Source: Proteromonas lacertae
Lineage: Eukaryota; Sar; Bigyra; Opalinata; Proteromonadidae
DNA length: 64,000 bases
Direction of reading: 5' to 3'
Assembly: GCA_002245135.1 (NCBI GenBank)
Contig: NGBS01000297.1
Location: 124,001-188,000, forward strand
The notes under the pieces are model-generated. The model was not told where the DNA came from. It saw only the letters and a list, made by a program, of their open reading frames with translations, and searched no databases. Position numbers and translations under genes: made by a program. Shown in pieces: positions 50,678 to 61,400 of the stretch (position 1 is the stretch's first letter; each line of letters starts with the position of its first letter).

Positions 50678-53612
50678 TTACATGTAAATAAAATTAATAA
50701 TAAATAATAACAAAAATGAAACAATGATTACAGATGAATAATCAGTTTTTCTATCTTTATAACATTGACTAATAAAATCACCTTTAATACATCTTCCAAT
50801 TAGTTCTAAATCACTACCATCCAGAGCACTATTATACCCAGTAGACTCTAAACAAAAGAAACATCCAGGCATATTATTACATGAATAGAGATCTTTTATT
50901 TCTTCACAAGGAATATAATTAATTGTGTAATTTATATATTGCGGAATTAAACCACCTCTATTCTCAAGACTAAACCATAGTACTAATTTATTATAACCAA
51001 TACTTCTATAAGCTATCTTTCTACTATACATGATTTCAATATAAAAATGTAAATGAATTTGTATTATATCATTTGGTTGAAATATTTCTATATCTCTATC
51101 AGGAGTTTTCCATTCCTTTTTACTGTATGAATAATAATACATTTCAATATCTGGAAAGTAGTTATTATACTCTTTAGTAGCTTGAATGAATGAGATGTTT
51201 GTTGGAATATCATTCGTTCCATTGAAATAAACATCAATATCTTTTGGTTCATATAATTCTATATCCTCTAATTCTTCAGTATCAAAGTTAATAGTAAAAT
51301 TATCACAATCAAAAAAACCATTACATTGTCCTAGACAATCTTTTCCTGTATCATTATTTAAACCAGTATTTCCATTTACACAATATCCACATTCATTATA
51401 ATAACTTCCATCACATGAATCATTATTACAACCAATCATATAATCATCCTCTAAAGCTATTAAAAATATAGAAATATGGAAAATATACTCGTATTACCAC
51501 CTACACAATAACCACACTTATTAATAAATGCATTTCCAAAACAATCCCCATTGCAGTCTTTACCTGTACTATTATCCACACCAGTATTTCCACCAACACA
51601 ATATCCACATTCATTAATGAAACTTCCATCACATGAAAAATTATTGCATCCTATCATAAAATTTGGTGTTAATCCTATCAAAGAAATATAATATGGTTAT
51701 ATAAGATTAATATCATACCGGTATTACCAGATACACAATAACCACAATTATCAATATATGCATATGCAAAACAATCATTATTGCAATCTATTGCATAATC
51801 AATTGGTAATTCTACATTATATATATATATATAATGATAAAGAATGATAGATAATTAGGAGGGGAAAAAAAGAAAAAAAATAAGTGGTTCATCCGAGGGT
51901 CGAACTCGGGACCTTCTGCGTGTAAAGCAGACGTGATAACCACTACACCAACGAGCCACACATTTTGTTCTTATTTTAGCATTTATAAAGACTCATACTT
52001 GTATTTCCTAAAACACATACACCGCACCTATTCCTAATAGCGCTTCCAAAACAGTCATCGTTACAATCCAATGATGAATTTCTTCCTGTTTTACCTCCAA
52101 AACACGTTCCACATTTATCCATTCTTGCATTACCATTGCAATAACCACCACAATCAACATCTTCTCTCTATTTAAACAATATAACATATCAAAAACATAA
52201 ATAAATACCTTACAACATGGTATTTTACTATCAGCATAATCTTCACCTACATACACAAAATCACCTCCGCAATTACCAAAACAATCTAATTTATCATACT
52301 TACAGCATACAATATCACCAAAAGGATTTTGCAAATGAATTTCATCATCTTTACACTGATCATCACACGGATAGTTATATAGAATATGATCACAACCATA
52401 ACAACTATTATTACCTTTATATACTCCACACTCATCACAATAATTCTCATTATCTTCATTATTAAGATCTATATCATACTTTAATCCTGAATATTGATAG
52501 TCTTTTGATATAAAATCATAATAGAATAATTTTAAGATATAATAATAATTATCCATTTCTAATGATGGAATTTCACAATAGAAAATAGAATTACTCTCAT
52601 ATCTATATATATTATATATACAAATAAATAATAATAAAATACATAGCATTTGCAGATAATACTTCTTTTTCATTTTTATCATATAGTATACATTTTATTC
52701 TAATAACAATACTCTCATCTTCTCTATAATAATAATCTCCAACAAATGTCACTACTTCTTCACTTGTATAATTAATAGGTAAAATACACCATGAAGATGA
52801 AATTGGATAGAATGTTATTTCAGTATAATTCTTCCACAATTTCAATGGTATATAATTACTAATTATTTGACATTCAAAATCACTACTAAAATTCAAATAT
52901 GGTAATATTGTATTATAATATGATGATAAATGAGGAGATCTTAATCCACTATAATATAATGAATCTCCCTTTTCATCTAATTTACTGATTCTATCTGAAT
53001 ATCCCATATCAATTAATTGTTGAAAAGTGTATATATTGTAATATGATATTTTTACAACTCCTGAAGAATTAATTGTTATTCCAAATGTATAATAAAGAGC
53101 TGGAATAACTATCATTGTCATATTCTTGTATATAACAGTTAGTTCTGATTCTGTTGATTTGTAGTATATCGTAGAGTGTTCATTCATGTGTGGATTCTAC
53201 ATATTATTCAGTAAAATATACGTAATTTGTATATAAACCAGCAATCAGAGTGTTACAGTAGGTATGTGGTTCATTTTGTATTGATCTTTGATAAATATAG
53301 CATGATAACTAATAATATTTAATTATATTATACAGATTCATTCATATGAATTATTCCATTTGGGTCTATAAACACATCATTATAAATTCTGTTATAAAAT
53401 CGAAATCCAAACTACAAATAAAATAAAATTCATACATTTAAATGAACTCTTTCATATGGAACATCATCTGTATATGAAGCATAAGACACTTTGAATTCAC
53501 TCAGATCAGGTAGGCTGGGTTCAATTTCTTTATAATCGATAATATAATAACTGGAATAAGCCATATGTATAAATAAAAACAATAAAACTATAGAATTCAT
53601 GTAGAAAAACAC
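50678..53612 (-). CDS. type I surface protein with NIDO-like front and Cys-rich CGxC repeats
   Basis: Signal peptide MNSIVLLFLFIHMAYSSYY; then a beta-rich region resembling a nidogen/NIDO-type ectodomain (FGFRFYNRIYNDVFIDPNG; AGLYTNY; STIYYKSTESELTVIYKNM). A Cys-rich array follows: about eight units built on C-x-G/D-x-C-x-G-x-A-x(3)-C-G-x-C-x-x-GNTG, for example NECGYCVGGNTG and DCFGNAFINKCGYC, each repeat pair flanked by a short intron. After another beta-rich region a single membrane helix (VIIVSFLLLFIINFIYM) ends the protein with no cytosolic tail. Many N-glycosylation sequons are visible. Such repeats occur in adhesion and wall proteins of free-living protists. One intron (about 51813-51994) is much longer than the rest because it contains a tRNA gene. 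No frame breaks. Confidence 0.8.
51861..51884 (-). terminator. RNA polymerase III T-run terminator of tRNA-Val
   Basis: On the minus strand the tRNA 3' end is followed by TTATTTTTTTTC and a second T tract, so pol III can stop within the host intron. Confidence 0.6.
51885..51957 (-). tRNA. tRNA-Val (anticodon TAC), inside an intron of the surface-protein gene
   Basis: The minus strand gives a clear tRNA: acceptor GGCTCGT, D arm GTGTAGTGGTTATCAC (A box), anticodon arm TCTGC-TTTACAC-GCAGA, variable AGGTC, T arm CCGAG-TTCGACC-CTCGG (B box), acceptor ATGAACC with discriminator A. Anticodon stem and T stem pair perfectly. In the acceptor, C3 opposes A70 (a T there would pair) and G6 opposes T67. 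It is in the same orientation as, and entirely within, an intron of the Cys-repeat gene; pol III promoter boxes and terminator are internal, so it can be made independently. Confidence 0.93.
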
Positions 53613-54007
53613 ATAAATATAAAAAAATCAAATTTTAGGGTTAAAAAACCAATAACAAAGAGATGTTTATTTATTTAAAAATCATTAGAAGTAAAAATTG
53701 TGGGTTTAGTAAAAATTATAAAATTGTAAGAAAATTCATGCATTTCATTCAATGCATTCATTTCTTAAATGTTACTCATCCATATATTCTATTAATAATG
53801 TTATACAATAAAAAAAAGAATGATACATAATTTCAAAAATATCTCAAGAATTTGGCTAAACTAACAAGTGTATTAACACATAAACATCATTATATCATTC
53901 ACAAGTCACTTCAGTAAAGAGTAATAAGTGAATTAATATTAACCAATCATTATTGTTTATATTGTAACACCTCTATTTTTATTAATTATTATTTGAAGGA
54001 AAGAGTA
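53613..54007. other. divergent intergenic, nothing recognised
   Basis: AT-rich spacer between the surface-protein start and the Myb/SANT gene; presumably both promoters. No motif or RNA gene that I can support. Confidence 0.55.
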
Positions 54008-54993
54008 ATGTCATGGAATGTTGATGAAGAAAAACAGCTTTTATATGCTATGAGGGAAATAAAAAGAGAAGGATTAAGGGAAGATGATATCACATTAGAG
54101 CAATGGCGACAAGCTACAGAAGAAGTTAATAAAATAAGAGGAATATCACGAACACCATCCGATATAGTTAATCATTATAATATTTTGAAAGACAAATACA
54201 GCGTATACTAAATCTGTGATAAATGATAGAGAATATATTCGGAAACTCTGAATTCAGAATGGCCATTGCTTGATTTATGTAAAGAAATATTTAGCAATGT
54301 ATTGTTAAACATTTAATATATTATCGGATAGGCGATGATTCAGCCCACAGAAATAATCAAACCACCACATGGTAGCAAACATTGGACATACGATGAAGAG
54401 AAATTGCTAATAGATGTTTTGCTATCACATAAAAATGATGTTCCAGGATTTGGTTTAAAAATAGTCTATACTACATGGTTACAAGTAACAGATGCTATAA
54501 ACCATGAATTTGGAACATCTAGAACAGTTGAAAGTATTAAAAAACACTATAGGAAACTGAGAACTAAATATTTAGTAATAATTACTTAATTCATATATAA
54601 TGTAGATAGAAAAGTCAAACACAAATGCTTCTACAAGATGGGTACATTTTGATAAAATGGAAGAACTGGTTTCATCTGAAAATGACGGAGTATTGAGTTT
54701 TATTTTGATTATTTTTTCATTAGAAAGCATATTCTTATTTGAACGGTAATGCTCCAGTTCAATCGTCTCAAAGAAGTTCAACAATATCATTACAACAACA
54801 ACAGCAACAGCAAAGGTATTCTACACAGGTATTAATAGATAATGTAACAGCACTTCATCAGAAGAGGAAATGTAATTATGAAATGATATTGGAATATATT
54901 AATCTACTGAAAAAGAAGATGAGAATAGAAAAAGAGAATGATAATGAAGTATTAGAAAATTTAAAGAAAGAATGTGAGAAGAAAAAGGAATAA
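54008..54993 (+). CDS. protein with two Myb/SANT-like DNA-binding repeats
   Basis: Start ATG 54008 (MSWNVDEEKQLLYAMREI). Repeat 1 (W..DEEKQLLYAM....LEQWRQATEEVNKIRGISRTPSDIV) and repeat 2 (HWTYDEEKLLIDVLLS...TTWLQVTDAINHEFGTSRTVESI) share the three-helix Myb/SANT-like layout, each ending HYNILKDKY or HYRKLRTKY. A Gln run (LQQQQQQQ-type) and a C-terminal coiled coil (INLLKKKMRIEKENDNEV) follow, probably for dimerisation. Introns of 27-34 nt at about 54203, 54299, 54572 and 54689 join in frame. A transcription factor is the likely role; targets unknown. Confidence 0.75.
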
Positions 54994-55075
54994 TATTTAT
55001 ATATGTGTTTTTTTAAAATCTGTTTTTATACACAATAGAAAAACATAACAATAGATATAATTACTAATCATTTTT

Positions 55076-55216
55076 TTAATACATCAATCTCTTTTCACCA
55101 ATTGGATAAAAATATATCTGGTTATTATCAAAACAGCTAACAACATATATTGTATCACATATAACCACTGTATCTAATAATGACACATTACAATGTCTTG
55201 GTCCTTCAATATAACC

Positions 55217-55249
<33 letters not shown>

Positions 55250-56481
55250 CTTTAATTTGAATTGATGAACATGTGATTCAGAGATTGTATACACAAATAA
55301 TAAATTGGAAGTATTAATATCTTCACTCTCTAATGATATTATAATATAAGAAGAAGTAGAATCAACAACCATATGCTTTATTTTACCAATATATCCACTA
55401 TATTAAGAATATTATATTATAAACATATACAAATTTGGTATTTCATTAATACTCTGAATTGAGCCATTGATGTTATATTCATAATCTCCATATGTATAAT
55501 AATAATAAGATATTGAATCAATATTACCTTGAGATGTTGTATATATTATTGATTTGTCATCAATAAAACTAACGTTCTAAATTATTAAAAAATTTAATAT
55601 TAACATACATTACAAGTTCCATTGATAGAGTAACTATGCGCAGACCAATCAACAGTATGATAGAAAGTAATTAAATCTCTAAATAATAATAATAATAATA
55701 ATAATAATAATTAAATATATTATTACTTTCCTCCTACTGTTAATATATTATCATTTCTCCATTTCATTGTTAATGGTGGTAAAATATTTTCACTTATTAT
55801 TGTATGACATTCCTTTTTACCTACATCCCATATTAATATTTGACTACAAGTATATGAACTAACAGCTATAAATGAACCTGTATTGTTCCATTCACATTGA
55901 TTTAAGTTTGTAAAATTTGGATGTTTTAAATAGGTCATTTCTCCATATTCTATTATAAATAAGTAAATATATACGTTCTTCATCATTTAAATATCTAATT
56001 TTCCATATACACAACCCATTTCTATAAAAATCTATAACATTATAATATATACTTAGCACAACATGCTATATGAGTTTTACAATACGGTCTCCATGCTAAA
56101 AAAGATGGTTGTATTTGCTTTTCATGGTGTAATTGTAAATCTCTCCATGAACTATTCGTTATATCACAAAAATGTATAGAACCATCAACAAATGCAATTG
56201 CCAAAATAAATACATCTGAATTAATAGCTATAGCTTTTATTGGAATTGTTGTTGAAGAACATCGAGGATATATGCTTGGAATACCAAAAAAATTTCTATA
56301 AAAATAAATAAATATGAATATTATACTTTATAATTTTCTTAACAGAAGAGATTTGTGATTCTAAATCTCTAATATCGTTAGGAAGGATTGTAGGATCGTT
56401 ACAATCAATTCCATTTAACTTTTCATTCAAATCAAATTCTAAATGAGGTTGAGGAATAGCGAGTTTTAAAGCCATTTTCAT
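55076..56481 (-). CDS. ALADIN (AAAS)-like WD-repeat nucleoporin
   Basis: ALADIN is a beta-propeller of the nuclear pore cytoplasmic ring. Start MKMALKLAIPQPHLEFDLN at 56481. Blades visible: KAIAINSDVFILAIAFVDGSIHFCDI, PSFLAWRPYCKTHIACC-NGLCIWKI, CEWNNTGSFIAVSSYTCSQILIWDV, LTMKWRNDNILTVGGK and IIISLESEDINTSNLLFVYT. The AWRP..ACC..LCIW segment corresponds to the AWKP..AC..ILIW blade of human ALADIN. Introns are frequent and short; one near 55690 is an AAT trinucleotide repeat and another near 55220 a TA repeat. The assignment rests on blade order rather than a unique motif, so another WD protein is possible. Confidence 0.6.
55681..55713. repeat. AAT trinucleotide repeat in an intron of the ALADIN-like gene
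   Basis: About ten perfect AAT units. A plain microsatellite within an intron; no function is evident. Confidence 0.85.
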
Positions 56482-56505
56482 ATAAAAAGCTTGAATTAGG
56501 TTTGA

Positions 56506-57716
56506 ATGAATAATACTCTAGATATCATCAACGAGAGTTCTTTTTTTGCTCAACAGAAGAAAAAAGCTCAATTTGATGAAATACAAAAACAAAAGGAATA
56601 TTTAGAGAAAAGAAAAGAAATCAAAGAAAAAACAAAAGAACAAATCGAAGAATCAAAGAAAAAAGGGGAGTATATGTTATTATTTAATCATGTAATAGAT
56701 ATGACTGGACTAGAAGTTACAGAATTTGGGATCTTGAAGAAGATGAAGATTTTGTGAATAGCATTTGTGAAAAACAAGAATATGCAAAAAAAGAGCTTCA
56801 GAGTGTTGTTTCACAATATGAAACCGACCATAGCGAAGAAAGAAAATTCAATGACAAACCAACCAGAGAAAAACTAGATATGTGTCATAGTGCAAGAAAA
56901 AAAGGACATGCATTTTACAATGAAGGATTATACACAAGAGCAGCAGGTCAGTATAGATTAGCATTGGTTTATTGTGACTATATATATCCTGAAACTGGTT
57001 CAGAAGAAGATGAAGAATATAAAGAAATGATGGTGAGTTGTTCATTAAACTTAGCACAATGTAAATTAAAAACTGAAGAATATAAAGAAGTGATAGACAA
57101 TTGTAATGTAGCTATTGAACTTGATAATGTTAATTATAAAGCATATTTTAGAAGAGCAATAGCATATAGATCAACTCATCGATTTGATGAAGCAAAAGAT
57201 GATTTTGAAATGGCATTGAAGTGTGTAGAAAGTAAAGATGAAACATGGAAGAAAAAAATACAAAAGTATTATTTATATTTATATATATTTAGGGAATATG
57301 ATGTATTAAAATATATGATAAAATCAGCCAATGTTAAAACTAGAATAATGTCAAAGAGAATGTTTAATAGTGAAGATGATAGAAAGATATCAGAAGATGA
57401 ATATATAGCTCCCAGTAAAAATGATTCTACTTTTTATGATTGTAGAATAAAAAATGATATTGATAGTGAAAATAATAATTCTTCATTAAATATATCTTCT
57501 CAATCAATATCAAGTCAAGTATTACAATCTAATAGTAATAGTATATCAAAACTATATAATACTCTGTTTTATACTTTACAATTGATTATGTTATCGTTTA
57601 TACATGGTTGTGCTTATTTGGTATATAAAACTTTTAGATGTGAAAGAGTTAAATCGTATGAAGAAGAAAATAAAAACACAATAGAAAGTAATAATATTAA
57701 AGAAAAGAATGAATAA
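56506..57716 (+). CDS. tail-anchored TPR co-chaperone-like protein
   Basis: Start MNNTLDIINESSFFAQQKKK (56506) leads into a long charged helix, then after a 28-nt intron DWTRSYRIWDLEEDEDF. Three TPR units follow (ARKKGHAFYNEGLYTRAAGQYRLA; SCSLNLAQCKLKTEEYKEVI; YKAYFRRAIAYRSTHRFDEA). The K..N / N / K..R positions of the two-carboxylate clamp for Hsp70/Hsp90 tails are in place (KGHAFYNEG, LNLAQ, KAYFRRA). A Ser/Asn-rich linker ends in one membrane helix (LQLIMLSFIHGCAYLVYKTF) close to the C-terminus, so it is probably anchored to an organelle with the TPR domain in the cytosol. It resembles FKBP-type co-chaperones without the isomerase domain. Confidence 0.7.
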
Positions 57717-57721
57717 TATAT

Positions 57722-58429
57722 TTATTTATTATTTTGTTTTTGTTTTTTGAAAGTAATAGGCTTTATCATTTTTTCATTAATTTTCTTTACAAATTCATTC
57801 AAATCTTTTGCAGTACTTATATTCACTTTTTTACAATCTTTCATAACTTCATTCCATTCTTCTTTCTTTATTAAATCCTTTTTTAATTCACTATACCAAA
57901 ATATAATATAATTAATATACCAATTCTTCTGTATTAATGAAACAACAGATTTCCAAGGGTTTAATTTTATTATATTACTCCATTCTTTCATCGCTTCAAC
58001 TACTTCTCTTGTTTCTCTTAATTCCATATATCCATTTTCTTTATTTACACTTCTTTTTAACAATTCATTCAACGATAAAGCTTCATCGACTGATGGAATG
58101 CTGTTAATTCCCTCAAATACTGAATCTTTTATTCCATATCGAGTAAATTCTAACTGATTTTTATAATCTTGATAGATTGTTTTTCTCATCACTTCAACAT
58201 ATTGAGGGAAATTCTTTAGAGCAGTTTTCAATTTTAAAAGAGTTGAATCATGATTTTTAAAAATAGATATTTGATGTACAATATTCAAACTATCTTCTTT
58301 GTCTTTTATTTTAACATCATTTAGCTTATAATACTTCGAAATATCATCCAGATCTTCACTATTGATTGAATAAACAAAAGAAATAATACAGCAGAGGATT
58401 AACAATTAATAATATTCTTTCTTTTTCAT
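57722..58429 (-). CDS. short secreted helical protein, in-frame stop in its signal peptide
   Basis: A helical protein of about 230 residues (DISKYYKLNDVKIKDKEDSL; ELLKRSVNKENGYMELRE) ending KKQKQNNK, with no recognised domain. The open frame begins at 58405 with LLILCCIISFVYSINSED, a hydrophobic signal-peptide core that has no ATG. The ATG at 58429 would add MKKKEYY and complete a classical signal peptide, but a TAA (58406-58408) lies between in the same frame. Either the TAA is a sequencing error or mutation, or the gene is disabled at its start. The same bases could also be the last codons of the giant coiled-coil gene just upstream. Confidence 0.5.
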
Positions 58430-58464
58430 TTTTAATGTAAAGATCAACCATTCTCTATTTGTTA

Positions 58465-61400
58465 TTATAGAATAAAATTATAAAATACACTGATTCTGTT
58501 TGATTTTTCCTTTAATGACAAATTCTTCATTGAACTTTCATTTGCAAAGCTATCTAATACCTTCTTTAATTCTACTTCTTCATATGTTGTTTTAACAGGA
58601 GATGGTTTATAAAGTTTACTAAACAGATATATCGATTTAACTATAATATACTTGATATTTGCAACTATTTCTTTGTAATAGTCATCTAATTTACCAATTC
58701 TTTGATTAATATTCTATAAGGAATAATATTAAAACATTACATTGTTAACATTATAAATATCTAGCATATTATTTATATTAGCTTTATTGAAAGATTTTAA
58801 CTCATTTTCTAGTTCTTCAACTCTTTTTTTATAGTCTTTATTATCATATATTTCTTTATTTACACTCTCATATATACTGTCCTTTTTAATGTCTTTTATG
58901 TCTTCTTTTACTTTACTTCTATTCAATAATATAATTGCATTAACAAATACACTATTTTTGTTATTTCTTCTACAAGTATTTTGTGTTTCTTATCATACGT
59001 CTTCTTTACATCATCTTTAATTGGACGATAAAATGAATTGCTTATTTCCATTAATAAAAATGAATCAACATCTATAAACTGCTTGTTTTCTTCACAATTA
59101 AGCTTTAATTCATTTCTATATATTATAGAAAAGACTTTCATTTTATAAATGTATATACATTTTAATTTTGTATAACTTTCTAAGATTATCATAATATGTC
59201 ATTAATTCATCATATATTTTCTAAATTATAACAGAATATGATTTTACATTATTATTATACAAAGTAATTCAGTAAAATATAGGTTGAAGAAGCTTCATCT
59301 GGTATATTATTTAACAATTCAATTACACTTTCTGGTTTTTCTTTAGTATTTTCGACGAATAAATGAATATCGTCTTTCAATTCATCACTACAGAATAATT
59401 AAAAGAAATATTATACTAATAGCTTTTAATTAGCATTTTCAGAGAATTATTAAAATCAGCTTTGGTTTTATCATCTACTGATTCATTCGTTTTATATAAT
59501 GCCATAAACATTGTAATATGCTTATCATTATATATCTTTTCAAATAGACTACTTCTTTTCTTAGTTAATAAAGTATATATATCTTTGTAAGTATCTCTAA
59601 TGAAAAAAAATTATATGCGAAATAAATACCCAGTATTTTCACAACCAGCGTCGTATCTTAATGAATCTGTAGAAATATTTGGAGGTTGATAATTCTTTAA
59701 TGACTATTAAACATTACATTTCATAATTTGTTATACATTATATTCTTCCATTATGCTTTGAATTGAGTTAAGGCACATTATTCTTTTGGTTTTATCATTC
59801 ACATATTTATCAATATCTTTTCTAACTGGATTATTATTCTTGACGGTTTTGAAGCTCTTCTTCATTTCATTCCTAGGTTATAAAACAGGAGGTTAAAATA
59901 CTTAATATAGTTTTTTAAATCATTTACAAATATTTTTGTTTTATTTTTAATAAACTAATCAATCATTAAATACATAAAAATACTTCTTCGTGTTTATTCA
60001 TTTCTTCTATTTTATTCATTTTCTGAAGTTTGGCTGAAGAATCTACTAAGGTTTGCTTATATTTTTTTACATTTTCTGGTATTAATTCTACAGATTCTAA
60101 ATCACTTTCATTCTTTATTCTATTAAGTGTATAATATTCAATCATATACATTATTCTGGTTATTCTTTCTTTTTCATTATTAATTATTTCATCATGTTTT
60201 GATCTCAAATCCTATTTATCTATTAAATAATACAAAATACATGCAATTGTTTTATCTGAGTAGCTAGCGGATTGTTTTCTTGTAGATAATTATCCGACAA
60301 GAAACTTTTCAGTTTTTCTGATTTATCCTCACTCTTTAACATGTTGCTAATACTATTCAATTCATCTCTATTCATTAATAATATGAATATACAGTTCTTC
60401 CTTTATCATCTTCACTATACATCTTTTTGTACTTTTATATTCTATATTAATTTTCTATACAATTCATTATATATATTTCTTAATATACATTCATCATTTC
60501 AAATATAATTGATAATGTAAGATTTGTGTCATTTTCATTATTTTTAACATTTTCAATCACTGACTTTATTTTTTCAAGTAAACTCTTATCTGAATTGAAT
60601 ACTTCTATCTCTTGTAACTCATTTTCGCATTTTTCAATTAAGGATTTTAACTTTTTGTTTTGATTCTTAGTTTCTTTTTCAACGAATGATTTAATTCTTA
60701 ACAATTGATCAAATGAATTCTTAATTCCCTTTTCTTTAACGCTATTGTTTGATATTTCTGTACTGAGTTTCTTATTATAACTATCTGCTGTTTGTAGCTT
60801 TTGTCTTGCTTCTTTAATAACATTCCTATCCAAAATATTATACAACAATACAAATAATTGTCTATTTGATTCTTAATCTCTTTTTCTATTTTGTCTTTAT
60901 CAGCTTTAATCATTTTTCTTACTTCGGAAATCTCTTTTAAATCAACATCAGATGAACTAATTATTTCATACATTTTATTATAATTCTCTTTATATTCATC
61001 TATCTTTATACCTTCTTCTATACTTACAAGTAACTTTTCAAATAATTGACTATATATAGTAGATATGATAATACATACATTTCTGATTTACACTTACTAA
61101 TCTCATTTGGCAATAAATTGTTGAATTTATTTTTTATTTCTGTGTATATTAACCATATTGATTTTGTGTCTTTATTTTTATTACCTTCATTCTTTATTCT
61201 ATTAACTTCTTCTATTAATACTTTTTCATTATCAAATCCTTTTATGTAATTCATTGTTGCTTTACTATAATAATGAAAAATTCTTTAAATATAATACATC
61301 AAATCATTTATTTCAGATTTAATTGACTTATTCACATTATTCATCCCTTCTACTATTTTCTATTATTTTAATCAAAATATAACACATAAAAGATATTAAA

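Noticed and set aside
52217-52465. Plus-strand open frame rich in His and Tyr
   Set aside because: It is antisense to the Cys-repeat surface-protein exon.
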